This document shows, one piece after another, positions 35,397 through 45,289 of a stretch of DNA of 64,000 bases. A program made the translations under genes and the position numbers. The notes beneath the pieces were generated by a model that worked only from the letters and a program-made list of their open reading frames with translations, was not told the DNA's origin and ran no database searches. Each line of letters begins with the position of its first letter. Positions within the stretch are counted from its first letter, which is position 1. Source of the stretch: Shewanella psychrotolerans (GTDB taxonomy: Bacteria > Pseudomonadota > Gammaproteobacteria > Enterobacterales > Shewanellaceae); NCBI RefSeq assembly GCF_019457595.1, contig NZ_CP080419.1, forward strand, positions 682,001 through 746,000. The letters are read 5' to 3'.

Positions 35397-36829
35397 AGCG
35401 CTTGCTCCTCTAATGAGTCGGTCCACCCCGTCGGTAGCCATTCGAGTAGGGCTTTACTCCAGCGAATATACCAAGGTGGCAGCAGATCTAAACGGACGAC
35501 ACCAGGCTGTATATATTGTCGAGTCACTCGAATAATATCGTCGTTGGTCACTGCGTTTATGCGTTCCCAGGGGCCAGATAGCGGGGTTAATCTGTCCTGT
35601 TCAAGAGTGGCACTGAGTGTTGTCGCTAAGCTGATGTCGTTATCAAGTGTTGCCAGCTGCTGCTGTAGTGATCGCAGCTTTAACTGCTCAAGTTGTTCGG
35701 ATGTGAGCCCTCCAGCGGCAAGGTCATCGATAATCGCGGTGATCTGCTCGGTGAGCTGATCTAAGGAGGTGTTGGCTCTTGGCACCATCACAAGGTTCAT
35801 CACGCCAAAATGTTCCATGGTCAATGGCAATGAGTAATACAGCAACTGTTTCGGCTCTGTGAGGCTGAGTTTCTCTAATACACTAGAGCGGCTTTGTAAC
35901 AGGTAGGATTCAACTAAACTGATGGCGGCGGCATCTTGATGCGAACGACCAACCGTGTGCCATGCCAGTAGCAAAGCTGGCCAAGGGCCTCTAGCATCGA
36001 TGATCTCATGATGTACCGACTGCCTGTTAACCTCGAGTGGATGAAAGCCTTGAGGTTTGTTGTTTGGCATCGGCCAGTCAGCAAAATACGCTGTTACCCA
36101 GGTGAGTGTCTGTGGTGGCACTTGCCCCACTATGCTTAGTTGCAGGGTATCGGGTCGGTAAAATGTTTGATGAAACTGAGTTAGGCTCTCGGTGGTTGCC
36201 GCTTCAATATCGGTTTTAGATCCAATCACGGCATGGCCATAGGGGCTGCCTTTCACTTGATTTAGTAAGAACTCCATAGCAGGACGAATATAGGGCTGAT
36301 TATCTATGGTCGTCGCCATCTCTTCTAGCACGGTTTGTTGCTGATTTTTTACGGTTTGCTCCGTTAATGCGGGACGAATAAAACGATCTGCTTCTAACCA
36401 TAGTGCCAGCTGCAAGGCGTGGCTTGGGACATTCAAATAATAATTGGTGTAATCAAAGAAGGTACTGGCGTTAAATTTGCCACTGAGGGAGCTCATCGTT
36501 TGGCTGTAACTGTCTCCGGGGGCATTTTGACTGCCTTTGAAAAGCATATGTTCAAACAGATGTGCGTAACCCGTTTGACCGACAGCCTCGTTACGAGAGC
36601 CGACCCCGAATTGACTTGCCAGTGCGACACTTTGCTTATTTTTAAGGGGTAACAGCCTTAGCTGTAAGCCATTATCGAGACGCTGGTATTGTATGGTTTG
36701 CTCGAGTTGGTATAGCGGTGCGGCTAATGTCGCTAACTCTTGCTCGCTCGCTTGAGTAAGAGTCGATATAGAGGCCATTGCTATTATCAGCAATGGATTA
36801 ATCAAGTGTCGAGAAGAGTCCAATTTCAC
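35393..36829 (-). CDS. M16-family zinc peptidase
   Basis: A 478-residue exported metallopeptidase with a signal peptide (to about residue 27). The inverted zinc motif HLFEH is at 90-94 (YAHLFEHMLFKGS), with the downstream Glu-rich QTVLEEMATT that supplies the third ligand. Family members degrade peptides in the periplasm. It overlaps the partner gene by four bases and starts 26 bases after norR, so it may be co-transcribed with norR, though a functional link is doubtful. Confidence 0.88.
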   Translation of the reverse strand: MKLDSSRHLINPLLIIAMASISTLTQASEQELATLAAPLYQLEQTIQYQRLDNGLQLRLLPLKNKQSVALASQFGVGSRNEAVGQTGYAHLFEHMLFKGSQNAPGDSYSQTMSSLSGKFNASTFFDYTNYYLNVPSHALQLALWLEADRFIRPALTEQTVKNQQQTVLEEMATTIDNQPYIRPAMEFLLNQVKGSPYGHAVIGSKTDIEAATTESLTQFHQTFYRPDTLQLSIVGQVPPQTLTWVTAYFADWPMPNNKPQGFHPLEVNRQSVHHEIIDARGPWPALLLAWHTVGRSHQDAAAISLVESYLLQSRSSVLEKLSLTEPKQLLYYSLPLTMEHFGVMNLVMVPRANTSLDQLTEQITAIIDDLAAGGLTSEQLEQLKLRSLQQQLATLDNDISLATTLSATLEQDRLTPLSGPWERINAVTNDDIIRVTRQYIQPGVVRLDLLPPWYIRWSKALLEWLPTGWTDSLEEQAL

Positions 36830-36855
36830 CGATACCGCCCTGTATGGGGAATATG

Positions 36856-38403
36856 TTATTTTTTAGAATGCTTTAACCCTAGCCGTTTTGCTAGTCTGTG
36901 TAAATTTCCTGAATCGATATTTAACGCACGGGCGGTTGCGGCCCAATTATTCTCATGTTGAGCTAACACCTGACTAATATAACCCGCTTGAAACTGTTCG
37001 GTCGCCTGTTTTAGGCCACCAGCGATGCCACTGGGCAGCATCTCTAGCGAGGATGGCTTTGCAGGCTCTATGTTGGTCGAAAACTCAAAGTGCTCGGGAG
37101 TAATAAGCGCGATGTTATTAGTTGCCTTTGCTCTGGCCAATATCCCCGCGCGGTAGATGCTATGTTCTAACTCCCTGACGTTACCTGGCCAAGAATAGTC
37201 GCCGAGTAACTTGAGGCTCGCTGGGCTGAGCATTAAGCCTTTTAACCCTAATTTCTTTCGGCTGCGCTCGACAAAGAAACCGCATAATAGGGTGATATCT
37301 TGATCGCGCTCCCTCAGTGGTGGTGCAACTAAGGGAAATACGCTGAGTCTATGGTAGAGATCTGCACGGAATCGGCCTGCGAGTACTTCATTTTTTAGGT
37401 TTTTATTGGTCGCAGCAATGATACGAACATCGACCTTGAGACTGCGATCATCACCTATTTTCTGTAGGTCGCCATATTGTAAGACTCGCAGTAATTTAGC
37501 TTGCAGTGTTAATGGCAATTCACCTATTTCATCTAAGAAGAGTGAGCCTTTATCGGCCATCTCAAACTTGCCGCTACGATTGCTAATCGCGCCTGTAAAG
37601 GCGCCTTTGACATGACCAAAGAGCTCACTTTCGGCAACGGATTCGGGCAATGCTGCGCAGTTTAAGTAGATGAGTGGTTGATTGGCGCGTAGCGACCCTT
37701 GATGAATCGCATTGGCGATAAGCTCTTTACCCGTCCCCGTTTCGCCCAGAATCAGCACGTTGAGATCCGTTGGTGCTGCAACGGCAATCTCTTGCTGTAG
37801 TGTCTGCATGACAGCAGATTGGCCTATTAATTCGGTTTCTAAGGCATTGATGCGTGAGTTGCTGGGGGCATTATCCCATTGAATTTGAAGTGCCTGCTTC
37901 TCCAATTTATCAATCAATAGGGCATTACTAAGAGAGACTGCTGCGATAGCACTAATGCCTCGTAGTTGCTCATTGTTAAAAGATTTAAATTGATTGGGGT
38001 CGAAACCATCTATCGTAATGGCACCGATCAAATTGCCGTCGGCGATTAGAGGAAGGCCAATACAAGCATGCACGGTAAGGTTATCGCCTTGATTAGGGAT
38101 CAATCCATCGTAAGGATCGGGCAAATCACTATTGGCAGGAAAGCGAACGATATCACCTGCTCGGGCAATGGCTTCGAGTCTGGGATGATCTTGCAGCACA
38201 AAACGTCGGCCGAGCACATCGGGGCTAAGCCCATCAATAGCGAGTGGCGTAAACTGTTGTCCACTAAATTGTAGTAGGGCGGCTGCATCACATTGCAGGC
38301 ATTGACGAATGGTATCGAGCAAACGGGAAAATCGGTCATGGTTCGACAGCCCCGAGGTAATATCTAGGGCCATACGAGTAAGTTCTATTTGACTTAACGC
38401 CAT
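36856..38403 (-). CDS. norR: NO-responsive sigma-54 activator NorR
   Basis: A 515-residue NorR. The GAF domain (about 20-165) carries [10 protein letters not shown] and the VHACIGLPL segment, the region that holds the NO-binding iron in E. coli NorR. The AAA+ domain follows: Walker A GETGTGKE (220-227), GAFTGA (267-272), which contacts sigma-54, and Walker B SLFLDE (287-292). A Fis-type helix-turn-helix is at the C-terminus. On sensing NO it activates norB. It lies downstream of norB in the same direction, not divergent as in E. coli, separated by 184 bases including a terminator. Confidence 0.94.
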   Translation of the reverse strand: MALSQIELTRMALDITSGLSNHDRFSRLLDTIRQCLQCDAAALLQFSGQQFTPLAIDGLSPDVLGRRFVLQDHPRLEAIARAGDIVRFPANSDLPDPYDGLIPNQGDNLTVHACIGLPLIADGNLIGAITIDGFDPNQFKSFNNEQLRGISAIAAVSLSNALLIDKLEKQALQIQWDNAPSNSRINALETELIGQSAVMQTLQQEIAVAAPTDLNVLILGETGTGKELIANAIHQGSLRANQPLIYLNCAALPESVAESELFGHVKGAFTGAISNRSGKFEMADKGSLFLDEIGELPLTLQAKLLRVLQYGDLQKIGDDRSLKVDVRIIAATNKNLKNEVLAGRFRADLYHRLSVFPLVAPPLRERDQDITLLCGFFVERSRKKLGLKGLMLSPASLKLLGDYSWPGNVRELEHSIYRAGILARAKATNNIALITPEHFEFSTNIEPAKPSSLEMLPSGIAGGLKQATEQFQAGYISQVLAQHENNWAATARALNIDSGNLHRLAKRLGLKHSKK

Positions 38404-38543
38404 GTGAAATCTCCGATTTTATATGGGATGGCGGTTACATAGGTTAACCATTATTGCATACATTTATTTGTGGTCAGAATACTAGATGGTACAGGCTGAC
38501 CGACTTTATATCATGCTTTTATCTCGTGCCAGTAGTCAGTAAA

Positions 38544-38565
38544 AAGGGGGCTTAATGACCCCCTT
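38544..38565 (-). terminator. Rho-independent terminator after norB
   Basis: AAGGGGG (38544-38550) pairs with CCCCCTT (38559-38565); read leftward it ends in five T. It separates norB from norR, so norR probably has its own promoter in the remaining 140 bases. Confidence 0.8.
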
Positions 38566-38587
38566 ATATTAATTGCTGATGAACATT

Positions 38588-40879
38588 CTATGCATTAGCC
38601 GAGAGTTGATCCTGGCTTAATACTGGTTGTGTCTTTTTATTGATGGCTTTTTTGATGAGATCAAAAAGAAATATTCCCATAAATAAACCACCTGCGCCAA
38701 ACAGAATGTCGCCCGGCATACGCATCCAAACTAAGGTTTCAACGAGAGGGCTGTGGATCACCTCTGGTGAACGCGCAAACCAATAGCCATGTTCAAGTAC
38801 CGCGAAGAACTGGGTAATGCCCACAGGTAGAAGAGACATAAATACCATGGCCGCTAGGCCGATATTAAGCGTCCAAAATGCCCATTTAAGTAGTTTCTCA
38901 TTCCAGACAATTTGACCTGTCAGTCCACGTAGACAAAATAGCATTAATCCCATTCCTAACATGCCATATACTCCCATAAATGCGGCGTGACCATGGGTTG
39001 CTGTAGTATTTAGCCCTTGAATAAAGTACAAGGCAATAGGTGGATTGATTAAGAAACCTAATACGCCTGCTCCGACTAAGTTCCAAAATGCAGTGGCGAC
39101 GAAGAACATGATGGCCCACTTATAATGGATCATCCATGGGCTTGCTTCACGTAGACGGTAGCTTTCCATGGCTTCGAAACCAATGATGGCTAGTGGAACC
39201 ACTTCCAGTGCAGAGAAGATTGCGCCCCATGCGATAACCGCCGTGGGCGTACCAGTGAAATAGAGGTGATGCAAGGTACCGATAAGGCCGCCGGTTAAGA
39301 AGATAACTGTGGTAAATAGTACCGCGGCGTTAGCGCTACGACCACGGATCAACCCTAGACGAACTAGCATGAGCGCGATGACCGAAGTGGCAAAGGTTTC
39401 AAAGAAGCCTTCAACCCACAGATGTACCACCCACCAACGCCAATATTCGGCAATGGCTAAGTTAGTGTGTTTTCCCATGAACAAGCCTGCACCATAGAAT
39501 AGGCCAATGGCGACACAAGAGGCATACAGTACCCAAATTACAGGGCGCATTTCACCTTTAACTTTCAGGGCTGGACGAATCGCAGCAGTTACCAGCGCTA
39601 ACCAAATGAGTAACCCTACAAGCAGCAATACCTGCCAGACGCGGCCGAGATCGATATATTCGTAACCTTGATGACCGAGTAAAAAGTTGGTGTCGAGATC
39701 GAAATATTGTTGAACGCCTATCCACTCTCCGGCCATAGACCCTAGGACGACGATCACTAAGGCGACCCAAAGAATATTTACACCAAGGCGTTGGAACTTG
39801 GGTTCATGTCCAGAGAGCGCTGGGGCAATATAAAGGCCTGTACCTAGCCAAGCGGTTGCTATCCAAAATACGGCTAATTGTGTATGCCAAGTACGAGTGA
39901 CTGAGTAAGGCAGAATCTCAGAAAGGGGGATGCCATAGAAGTTTTGCCCCTCAACAGCATAATGCGCTGTGATACCACCTAAGAATATTTGCAGTAAAAA
40001 TAGACCTATAGCCGTGACAAAGTATTTTCCTACCGCTTTTTGTGATGCCGTAGGCTTAGTTAAAAATAGTGGATCTTGGCTCGCTGGTTTAGGTAGATCT
40101 TCATGTTTGCCTGCAGCATGGTGCCAAACTAAAGCACCAATACCGGCGATAAGCGTAACAATGCTTAAAATAGACCAGACGATATTATCTGAGGTTGGTG
40201 TATTTCCAATCTGTGGATCGTAGGGCCAGTTGTTGGTGTAGGTGTAATTCTCACCCGCTCGTTCGGTGACGGCTGCCCATGATCCCCAAAATAGAAAAGC
40301 ATTGAGTTTCTGGCGTCTCGCTAAATCAGGAACTGTGCCTTCTTTCATTGCATATTGCTCTCTTAGAACCGAGAGCTGAGGATCATCACCAAATAAAGCG
40401 ATATAGTGCTCACCGACTTGGTTTATCGCAGCTATACGGGTGTCCGATAAGGAAATAGTGATAGTACCTTTAGCATCATCAACCACACTGTTCTGACGCA
40501 TATCTTCGCGTAGTGCTTGCTCTAAGCCCGCTTGCACTTCAGAGTTGAGCTCTCTAAATGGCAGGTTGTAGCGGCTTTTAGCGGTGATATCTAACCAAGC
40601 TTGAGCTTCTTTGTGTAGCCAGTCTGCGGTCCAATCTGGCGCGACATATGAGCCATGTCCCCAGATAGATCCGAGTTGATGCCCCCCCATTGAACGCCAG
40701 ACTAACTGCCCTTGCTCGATATCATCTTGAGTGTAAAGGACTTGACCCTGCTCACCGACAAATGCAGTTGGAATAGGGGGTTTTTCTCTATAGATCTCAC
40801 TGCCGATGCTCAGCAACACAGTAAAAGAAGCGATTAGCACCAGTAGTAAAGCTATCGCTGTTAGCCGTTGTTTGCTCAT
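38588..40879 (-). CDS. norB: Quinol-dependent nitric oxide reductase (single-subunit NorB/NorZ)
   Basis: A 763-residue inner-membrane enzyme that reduces two NO to N2O using quinol. The length and fused N-terminal periplasmic domain (about 35-215, after one helix) mark the qNOR type that needs no NorC. Twelve or more further helices form the haem-copper oxidase-like core, with HTQLAVFWIATAWLGTGLYI, WVEGFFETFATSVI and THGHAAFMGVYGMLGMGLML around the haem and non-haem iron sites. Upstream are a sigma-54 promoter and three NorR-type sites. Likely function is NO detoxification; no nir genes are in the window. Confidence 0.95.
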   Translation of the reverse strand: MSKQRLTAIALLLVLIASFTVLLSIGSEIYREKPPIPTAFVGEQGQVLYTQDDIEQGQLVWRSMGGHQLGSIWGHGSYVAPDWTADWLHKEAQAWLDITAKSRYNLPFRELNSEVQAGLEQALREDMRQNSVVDDAKGTITISLSDTRIAAINQVGEHYIALFGDDPQLSVLREQYAMKEGTVPDLARRQKLNAFLFWGSWAAVTERAGENYTYTNNWPYDPQIGNTPTSDNIVWSILSIVTLIAGIGALVWHHAAGKHEDLPKPASQDPLFLTKPTASQKAVGKYFVTAIGLFLLQIFLGGITAHYAVEGQNFYGIPLSEILPYSVTRTWHTQLAVFWIATAWLGTGLYIAPALSGHEPKFQRLGVNILWVALVIVVLGSMAGEWIGVQQYFDLDTNFLLGHQGYEYIDLGRVWQVLLLVGLLIWLALVTAAIRPALKVKGEMRPVIWVLYASCVAIGLFYGAGLFMGKHTNLAIAEYWRWWVVHLWVEGFFETFATSVIALMLVRLGLIRGRSANAAVLFTTVIFLTGGLIGTLHHLYFTGTPTAVIAWGAIFSALEVVPLAIIGFEAMESYRLREASPWMIHYKWAIMFFVATAFWNLVGAGVLGFLINPPIALYFIQGLNTTATHGHAAFMGVYGMLGMGLMLFCLRGLTGQIVWNEKLLKWAFWTLNIGLAAMVFMSLLPVGITQFFAVLEHGYWFARSPEVIHSPLVETLVWMRMPGDILFGAGGLFMGIFLFDLIKKAINKKTQPVLSQDQLSANA

Positions 40880-40927
40880 AAAACCTCTCTGTACAAATTT
40901 AGTATGGGTATTGATGTGCTTGTATAG

Positions 40928-40943
40928 AGCAGGGTTTGTGCCA
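40928..40943 (-). promoter_or_regulatory. Sigma-54 promoter of norB
   Basis: Read leftward, TGGCACAAACCCTGCT matches the -24/-12 consensus TGGCAC-N5-TTGCT with one mismatch. It lies about 50 bases before the norB ATG and just downstream of three NorR sites, the exact arrangement expected for a NorR target. Confidence 0.85.
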
Positions 40944-40997
40944 ATTATCTAATTAGTTGTTTTATAATGATTTTGTTGCTTTTTGTTTATTCTTGAC

Positions 40998-41053
40998 TGT
41001 CAATAGGACACTGTTTTTAATTGTCAAAATGACATTTGCGTGTCTATTTGACA
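40998..41053 (-). promoter_or_regulatory. Three NorR-type GT-N7-AC enhancer sites
   Basis: TGTCAATAGGACA (40998-41010), TGTCAAAATGACA (41022-41034) and TGTCTATTTGACA (41041-41053) each contain GT-N7-AC; the middle one is a perfect TGTCA/TGACA palindrome. Three such sites are required upstream of the NorR-dependent promoter in E. coli. Centres are 24 and 19 bases apart. Confidence 0.85.
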
Positions 41054-41107
41054 TTTGTATGAATGTCTAATTGATAGTGCTAGTGATGGCTTAGAAAGGG
41101 GGCATCA

Positions 41108-41132
41108 AAAAGCCAGTGCAATACTGGCTTTT
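41108..41132. terminator. Rho-independent terminator after the lipid A acyltransferase gene
   Basis: AAAAGCCAGT (41108-41117) pairs with ACTGGCTTTT (41123-41132) around a five-base loop, 17 bases beyond the stop at 41149. T runs on both strands; it also isolates the norB control region. Confidence 0.85.
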
Positions 41133-41148
41133 GAATTAGAGGTAAGTG

Positions 41149-42081
41149 CTATTTATACAGTGATGGATCGTCTTTATTTGGGCGAGTCTTAAAGCGGCGA
41201 TGTAACCACATATATTGGGCACGATTTCGTTCGATCATCGATTCGATGATCTTGTTGCCGCGAATCGCATCCTCGACCTCATTTTCCCCAGGAAAATCCT
41301 CTAGTGGCGGTTGGATCTCTATGGTGTAGCCCTGGTCATCAGGGTTGCGTACCACGATAAAAGGCATCACCTTGGCCTTGCCCAGCTTAGCTAGGGTGGT
41401 GGCACCCGTGATGGTCGCCGCATCTGGTACAGCGAAGAAGGGGATAAAGACGGCGCTGGAGCGACCAAAATCCTGATCGGCGGTATACCAGACCACATTG
41501 GGGCTTCTCAGGCTGCGCACCATCTGTCTGATATCTCGCTTATGTACTAACCCTTTGTTGGAGCGCAAACGTCCCTTGACCTGAAGGTATTCCATCAGTG
41601 GATTATTGTGGGGGCGGTAGACACCTACGCCAGGCTGAAATTGACCTAGGATACGAGCGCCCATCTCAAGTGGTAGACAGTGCACCGCAAATAAAATGAC
41701 ACCTTGGCCGCTGGCAATTGCCTGTTCTACATGTTGCTGGCCTTTAATTGTCATATGACGTTGCACTTTTTTATCAGACCACCACCATGCATTGGCGATA
41801 TCGAAGATCGCTTTGCCTGTCTCTTCAAAATTGCGCGTTAACAGCTGTGCCTGCTCGGTAGCGGACATGTGAGGAAAACAGAGTTCGATATTGCGTTTAG
41901 CGATATTCACTCGACTGCCAGCTATGGTTTTTGCAAAGCGTCCTAACCATTTACCTAAGGACATCTGTATCGATAGCGGTAAAAGCTGAGTGAGCCGCAT
42001 CACTCCGACACCAAACCAGATCAGCCAATATTTAGGGTGGAAAAATTGTGAGGAGAATTGTGCTTTATCGACCACGGACAT
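41149..42081 (-). CDS. Lipid A biosynthesis acyltransferase (LpxL/LpxM family)
   Basis: A 310-residue inner-membrane acyltransferase that adds a secondary acyl chain to lipid A. The catalytic H-x4-E motif is in AVHCLPLEMGARIL (about residue 138), and the family patterns VGVYRPHNNPLMEY and WYTADQDFG are present. A hydrophobic helix at about 17-37 anchors it. Length is standard. LpxL (lauroyl) and LpxM (myristoyl) cannot be told apart from the sequence alone, so no symbol is given. It is divergent from hldE, both serving LPS synthesis. Confidence 0.9.
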   Translation of the reverse strand: MSVVDKAQFSSQFFHPKYWLIWFGVGVMRLTQLLPLSIQMSLGKWLGRFAKTIAGSRVNIAKRNIELCFPHMSATEQAQLLTRNFEETGKAIFDIANAWWWSDKKVQRHMTIKGQQHVEQAIASGQGVILFAVHCLPLEMGARILGQFQPGVGVYRPHNNPLMEYLQVKGRLRSNKGLVHKRDIRQMVRSLRSPNVVWYTADQDFGRSSAVFIPFFAVPDAATITGATTLAKLGKAKVMPFIVVRNPDDQGYTIEIQPPLEDFPGENEVEDAIRGNKIIESMIERNRAQYMWLHRRFKTRPNKDDPSLYK

Positions 42082-42178
42082 CTCAGAGTTATTAATGAAA
42101 ATTACCGCTTATTCTAACTCAAAAAATGCGTAAAATTAGGTATAATCATGGATTAATTTTAAAAAAGATAACCGCAAT

Positions 42179-43609
42179 ATGAAGATTTCTCTGCCAGCAT
42201 TTGAAAAAGCCAAAGTTCTCGTAGTCGGTGACGTGATGTTAGATCGTTATTGGACAGGGGCTACTGGCCGTATATCGCCTGAAGCACCAGTGCCGGTGGT
42301 GCGGGTTAATCAGGTTGAGGATAGACCCGGTGGTGCGGCTAACGTCGCCTTGAATATTGCGGCTTTAGGTGGCCAAGTTCATTTAGCGGGTATTGTCGGT
42401 GAAGATGAAACCGCGGACGCATTAACTCAAGGAGTGAAAACTCTGGGGGTTGAGCCCAAATGGCACCGTGTGGCAGACAAACCGACGATCACTAAACTTA
42501 GGGTGATGTCACGAAATCAACAGTTATTGCGTTTAGATTTCGAGGAGCCTTATGCTGCTTCCCACAGCCAAGCGCTGCTAAAACAAGCCGAGTCAGAACT
42601 TGAAAATGTTGCGGTAGTGGTGCTTTCCGACTATGCCAAAGGCGCTATCGATAATCCACAAGCTTTTATCGCGTTAGCGAGAGCGAAAGGGGTCAAGGTA
42701 CTTGTCGATCCCAAAGGCAGTGACTTTTCACGTTATCGTGGCGCGAGTTTACTGACACCTAATATGGCTGAATTTGAACAAGTTGCTGGCAGCGTAACCA
42801 GTGAAGCCGATCTTGTGGAAAAAGCTCAAGCACTGTTAGCCGAATATGATTTAGACGCTATGTTAGTTACGCGTTCGGAGAAAGGAATGACGCTGATCAG
42901 TCGTTTAGCGCCTGAGTTACATATTCCGACCGTTGCCCGTGAAGTATATGATGTCACGGGGGCGGGCGATACGGTTATCTCTGCGTTAGCGACGGCCTTG
43001 GCTGCGGGAAGTGACTTGCCACAAGCCTGTGCCATAGGCAATACGGCAGCCGGTATCGTTGTAGGCAAGCTCGGCACCTCGACTGTTAGCCGAATTGAGT
43101 TGATTGCCGCATTGAATCTAAGTCATGGCGAAACTGGCTTTGGTGTCCTCAGTGAAGAACAGCTAGTCTACGCGCTTGAAGAGGCCAAACTTCGCGGTGA
43201 GCGTGTGGTGATGACCAATGGTTGCTTTGATATTTTGCACGCAGGACATGTCAGCTATCTTCAGCAAGCTAAGGCTTTAGGCGAGCGTTTAATTGTGGCG
43301 GTCAATGATGATAACTCGGTTAAACGTCTTAAAGGCGATGGTCGTCCGGTAAATACTTTAAATAGACGCATGGCGGTGCTCGCAGGACTCGCTTCGGTTG
43401 ACTGGGTGGTTTCATTTAGTGAAGACACGCCGCAGCGTATTATCGCCAAGTTATTACCCAATATGCTGGTTAAGGGCGGTGACTATAAGGTTGAAGATAT
43501 TGCCGGTGGTAAAGAGGTTATCGAGGCGGGTGGCAGCGTTGAAGTGTTAGGCTTTGAAGATGGCGTATCAACTACGGCCATTATTGAAAATATTATGGCT
43601 AAGCAGTGA
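42179..43609 (+). CDS. hldE: Bifunctional heptose kinase/adenylyltransferase HldE
   Basis: HldE makes ADP-heptose for the LPS inner core: the N-terminal ribokinase-type domain (1-320) phosphorylates heptose 7-phosphate and the C-terminal domain (345-476) adds AMP. Visible motifs are [16 protein letters not shown], the DVTGAGDTV catalytic loop (about 260), and the nucleotidyltransferase [16 protein letters not shown] with HAGH (about 358). Full family length (476). A TATAAT-like -10 lies at about 42140. It overlaps the next gene by four bases. Confidence 0.97.
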   Translation: MKISLPAFEKAKVLVVGDVMLDRYWTGATGRISPEAPVPVVRVNQVEDRPGGAANVALNIAALGGQVHLAGIVGEDETADALTQGVKTLGVEPKWHRVADKPTITKLRVMSRNQQLLRLDFEEPYAASHSQALLKQAESELENVAVVVLSDYAKGAIDNPQAFIALARAKGVKVLVDPKGSDFSRYRGASLLTPNMAEFEQVAGSVTSEADLVEKAQALLAEYDLDAMLVTRSEKGMTLISRLAPELHIPTVAREVYDVTGAGDTVISALATALAAGSDLPQACAIGNTAAGIVVGKLGTSTVSRIELIAALNLSHGETGFGVLSEEQLVYALEEAKLRGERVVMTNGCFDILHAGHVSYLQQAKALGERLIVAVNDDNSVKRLKGDGRPVNTLNRRMAVLAGLASVDWVVSFSEDTPQRIIAKLLPNMLVKGGDYKVEDIAGGKEVIEAGGSVEVLGFEDGVSTTAIIENIMAKQ

Positions 43610-44442
43610 TAACCGAGGCGTTGCTGCTTGCCTCTGCTTGGTTTTGGGCGCCTATGCCCCAAGGCCAAGCTTTGGTGTGTCAGTCGCCTCAATTAACAAT
43701 ATGTTTAGCGCAGCTGCCAGCTGATGCTCGGCAGCAACTGCCTCAAGATCCTAATGTGTTACTGCAAGAAATGGGTCATAGAGGCGCGATGGCTAGACCC
43801 ATTCGGCATCAGTCTATTACTGGGGTAATACTGCTCGCTACTGATAACATTCCTCGTGCCTCTTCGGCGCTTTTGAATGGGCAGGTGTACAGTTTAACCT
43901 TGCAACATGCGGTTCAGTTGACTCTGTTACATGAGTTAGGTCATCTGGCTATCGCTTCATCCCACTCTATTTACTTGAACAATCATCGGCTATCAGGATA
44001 TCAACATGAATGGCTTGCCGATATTTATCTACTCTGGTCGTTAGCAAAGAACAATCAACCGAATGATTTGGCATGGCAACAATATCATCGTCGTAATCTC
44101 GCTGTGTTTGCAAGTACGTCTGCGATGTCTCATTGGACGACGCCTATGCTTGGCCAGTTGATGCAGATATATAGTTGGCAGCAGTTGGCTGAGTTTGAGG
44201 GGTTCGATGCATTGATCGATGATCTTTATCCTAGGCTTAGCCAATATGATCAAGATGAACTTAATGAGTTTTCGAGTTTAATTCAGCGGGTATTTGGCTC
44301 AGGAGTGATGCACAGCTTACCCCATTATATGTTTTGGCGTCGCCCTGAAATGGGACGCTATATTCGCCCCACGATAGAAACGCTAATGGGCAAGCAAGCT
44401 GCCGAGTCTTGGTTAACCCAAAACGCGATGAATGGTGAATGA
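43606..44442 (+). CDS. Predicted HELGH zinc metalloprotein coupled to hldE
   Basis: A 278-residue protein starting at a GTG that overlaps the hldE TGA (GTGA), so it is translationally coupled. It has a short hydrophobic start ([12 protein letters not shown]) that could be a signal peptide. [12 protein letters not shown] contains the zincin motif HExxH (about 109-113), and WLADIYLLW about 33 residues later could supply a third ligand. I infer a metallopeptidase-like fold; no named family is recognised. The tie to hldE hints at an envelope role. Confidence 0.65.
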   Translation: MITEALLLASAWFWAPMPQGQALVCQSPQLTICLAQLPADARQQLPQDPNVLLQEMGHRGAMARPIRHQSITGVILLATDNIPRASSALLNGQVYSLTLQHAVQLTLLHELGHLAIASSHSIYLNNHRLSGYQHEWLADIYLLWSLAKNNQPNDLAWQQYHRRNLAVFASTSAMSHWTTPMLGQLMQIYSWQQLAEFEGFDALIDDLYPRLSQYDQDELNEFSSLIQRVFGSGVMHSLPHYMFWRRPEMGRYIRPTIETLMGKQAAESWLTQNAMNGE

Positions 44443-44453
44443 AGCAAAATGTA

Positions 44454-44477
44454 AAAAGGAGCCTAGAAGCTCCTTTT
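44454..44477. terminator. Rho-independent terminator after the HELGH gene
   Basis: AAAAGGAGC (44454-44462), six-base loop, GCTCCTTTT (44469-44477), 12 bases beyond the stop. T tract on the + strand; A tract allows use on the other strand too. Confidence 0.85.
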
Positions 44478-44533
44478 CTTGTGACTTATTTTACTTAGGT
44501 TACTTTCAGTAACGGGATTCGTTTAGTTACGAA

Positions 44534-44818
44534 TTACTGTTGCCGAGGAGCGCGACGCTCACGCAACACCAAAGTAGGGTTAAAATCGATATCACCATCA
44601 TCATCTATAGTTGCTAGCAGCTCATCTTGCTTTGCCACCGCAGTGCTAGTGGTTGGGGTTTGCCTAACAAACAGTAACTGATAACCCAGTTTCGCTAATG
44701 TGTAAAACGCGAAACGTTGTGCAGTGGTTAATCTATCCCAATGCTCACCTGATTTAGCATGGGCAATTCGTCTATCTTCGAAAGATAGATACATATTATC
44801 GATTGCTGATGCGTGCAT
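44534..44818 (-). CDS. Small hypothetical protein
   Basis: About 94 residues from the ATG at 44818 (MHASAIDNMYLSFEDRR), chosen because AAGG lies nine bases upstream; the frame is open further back to 44917 but without a ribosome site. The first half is helical and basic; the C-terminal part has an acidic DDDGDID patch and ends RERRAPRQQ. No membrane segment. Function unknown. Confidence 0.55.
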   Translation of the reverse strand: MHASAIDNMYLSFEDRRIAHAKSGEHWDRLTTAQRFAFYTLAKLGYQLLFVRQTPTTSTAVAKQDELLATIDDDGDIDFNPTLVLRERRAPRQQ

Positions 44819-44930
44819 TTTAGTTGCCTTTTTAGGGTGACCTAATTTAAGTATCGTCGATAATATAATCAGATGTAGAAAATTTATGCAAGTTGTACTA
44901 TCCCACTTATTGATCATAGTGGTGATATTA

Positions 44931-45229
44931 TGCCAATCAGTTTAAGAAAGTGATCGACTCAGCGTGTTTTTTGGCAACTCATTCAAGGCAATGGGTGACG
45001 GAATGCTTGTTTCCTTGTGAGGCCATTCAACGCAGAAGTAGGAAGGTAAAAAATATGCTTAACTGGCGAGTTTTAGCACTTTTGAAGCGGTGTTAACGAG
45101 TTTGACTCTAGAACAAGTATGCACTTTACACGTTGTTTTGCCTCATCAGCGCTAAACTTAAGTGCTAAATGGTCGCTGAGCGATCAGATCTTTATACTAC
45201 GATCAGATCTTTATACTAATTGGTATTAG
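44931..45229 (-). repeat. MITE-like dispersed repeat, copy B
   Basis: The reverse complement aligns with copy A (10705-10967) with short gaps; over some 60 bases around CAAACTCGTTAACACCGC identity is very high. Ends are inverted: CCAATCAGTTTAAGAAAGTG at the left and, reversed, CCAATTAGTATAAAGATCTG at the right, both leading to TGATCG and CTCAGCG. Compared with copy A it has an extra stretch near TTTAGCACTTAAG and a 19-base tandem duplication at its right end. It occupies most of the gap between the small hypothetical gene and pntB. Confidence 0.8.
45181..45218. repeat. 19-bp tandem duplication at the end of copy B
   Basis: CGATCAGATCTTTATACTA occurs twice without a gap (45181-45199 and 45200-45218). 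It is the terminal inverted-repeat part of the MITE-like element, duplicated. Confidence 0.85.
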
Positions 45230-45243
45230 GGTTATTAAAATAA

Positions 45244-45270
45244 AAAAGGGAGCAACCTGTGCTCCCTTTT
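45244..45270. terminator. Rho-independent terminator after pntB
   Basis: AAAAGGGAGC (45244-45253), seven-base loop, GCTCCCTTTT (45261-45270), 20 bases beyond the pntB stop. Strong GC core with A and T tracts. Confidence 0.88.
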
Positions 45271-45289
45271 CTGTATGTGCATTGCTGCG

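Noticed and set aside
33897..36829. M16 pair as part of NO response
   Set aside because: Only close spacing to norR supports it; M16 pairs occur in many contexts and no NorR site lies in front of them.
40921..41148. Possible FNR/CRP site upstream of norB
   Set aside because: No acceptable TTGAT-N4-ATCAA or TGTGA-N6-TCACA palindrome; the NorR sites and sigma-54 promoter explain the region.
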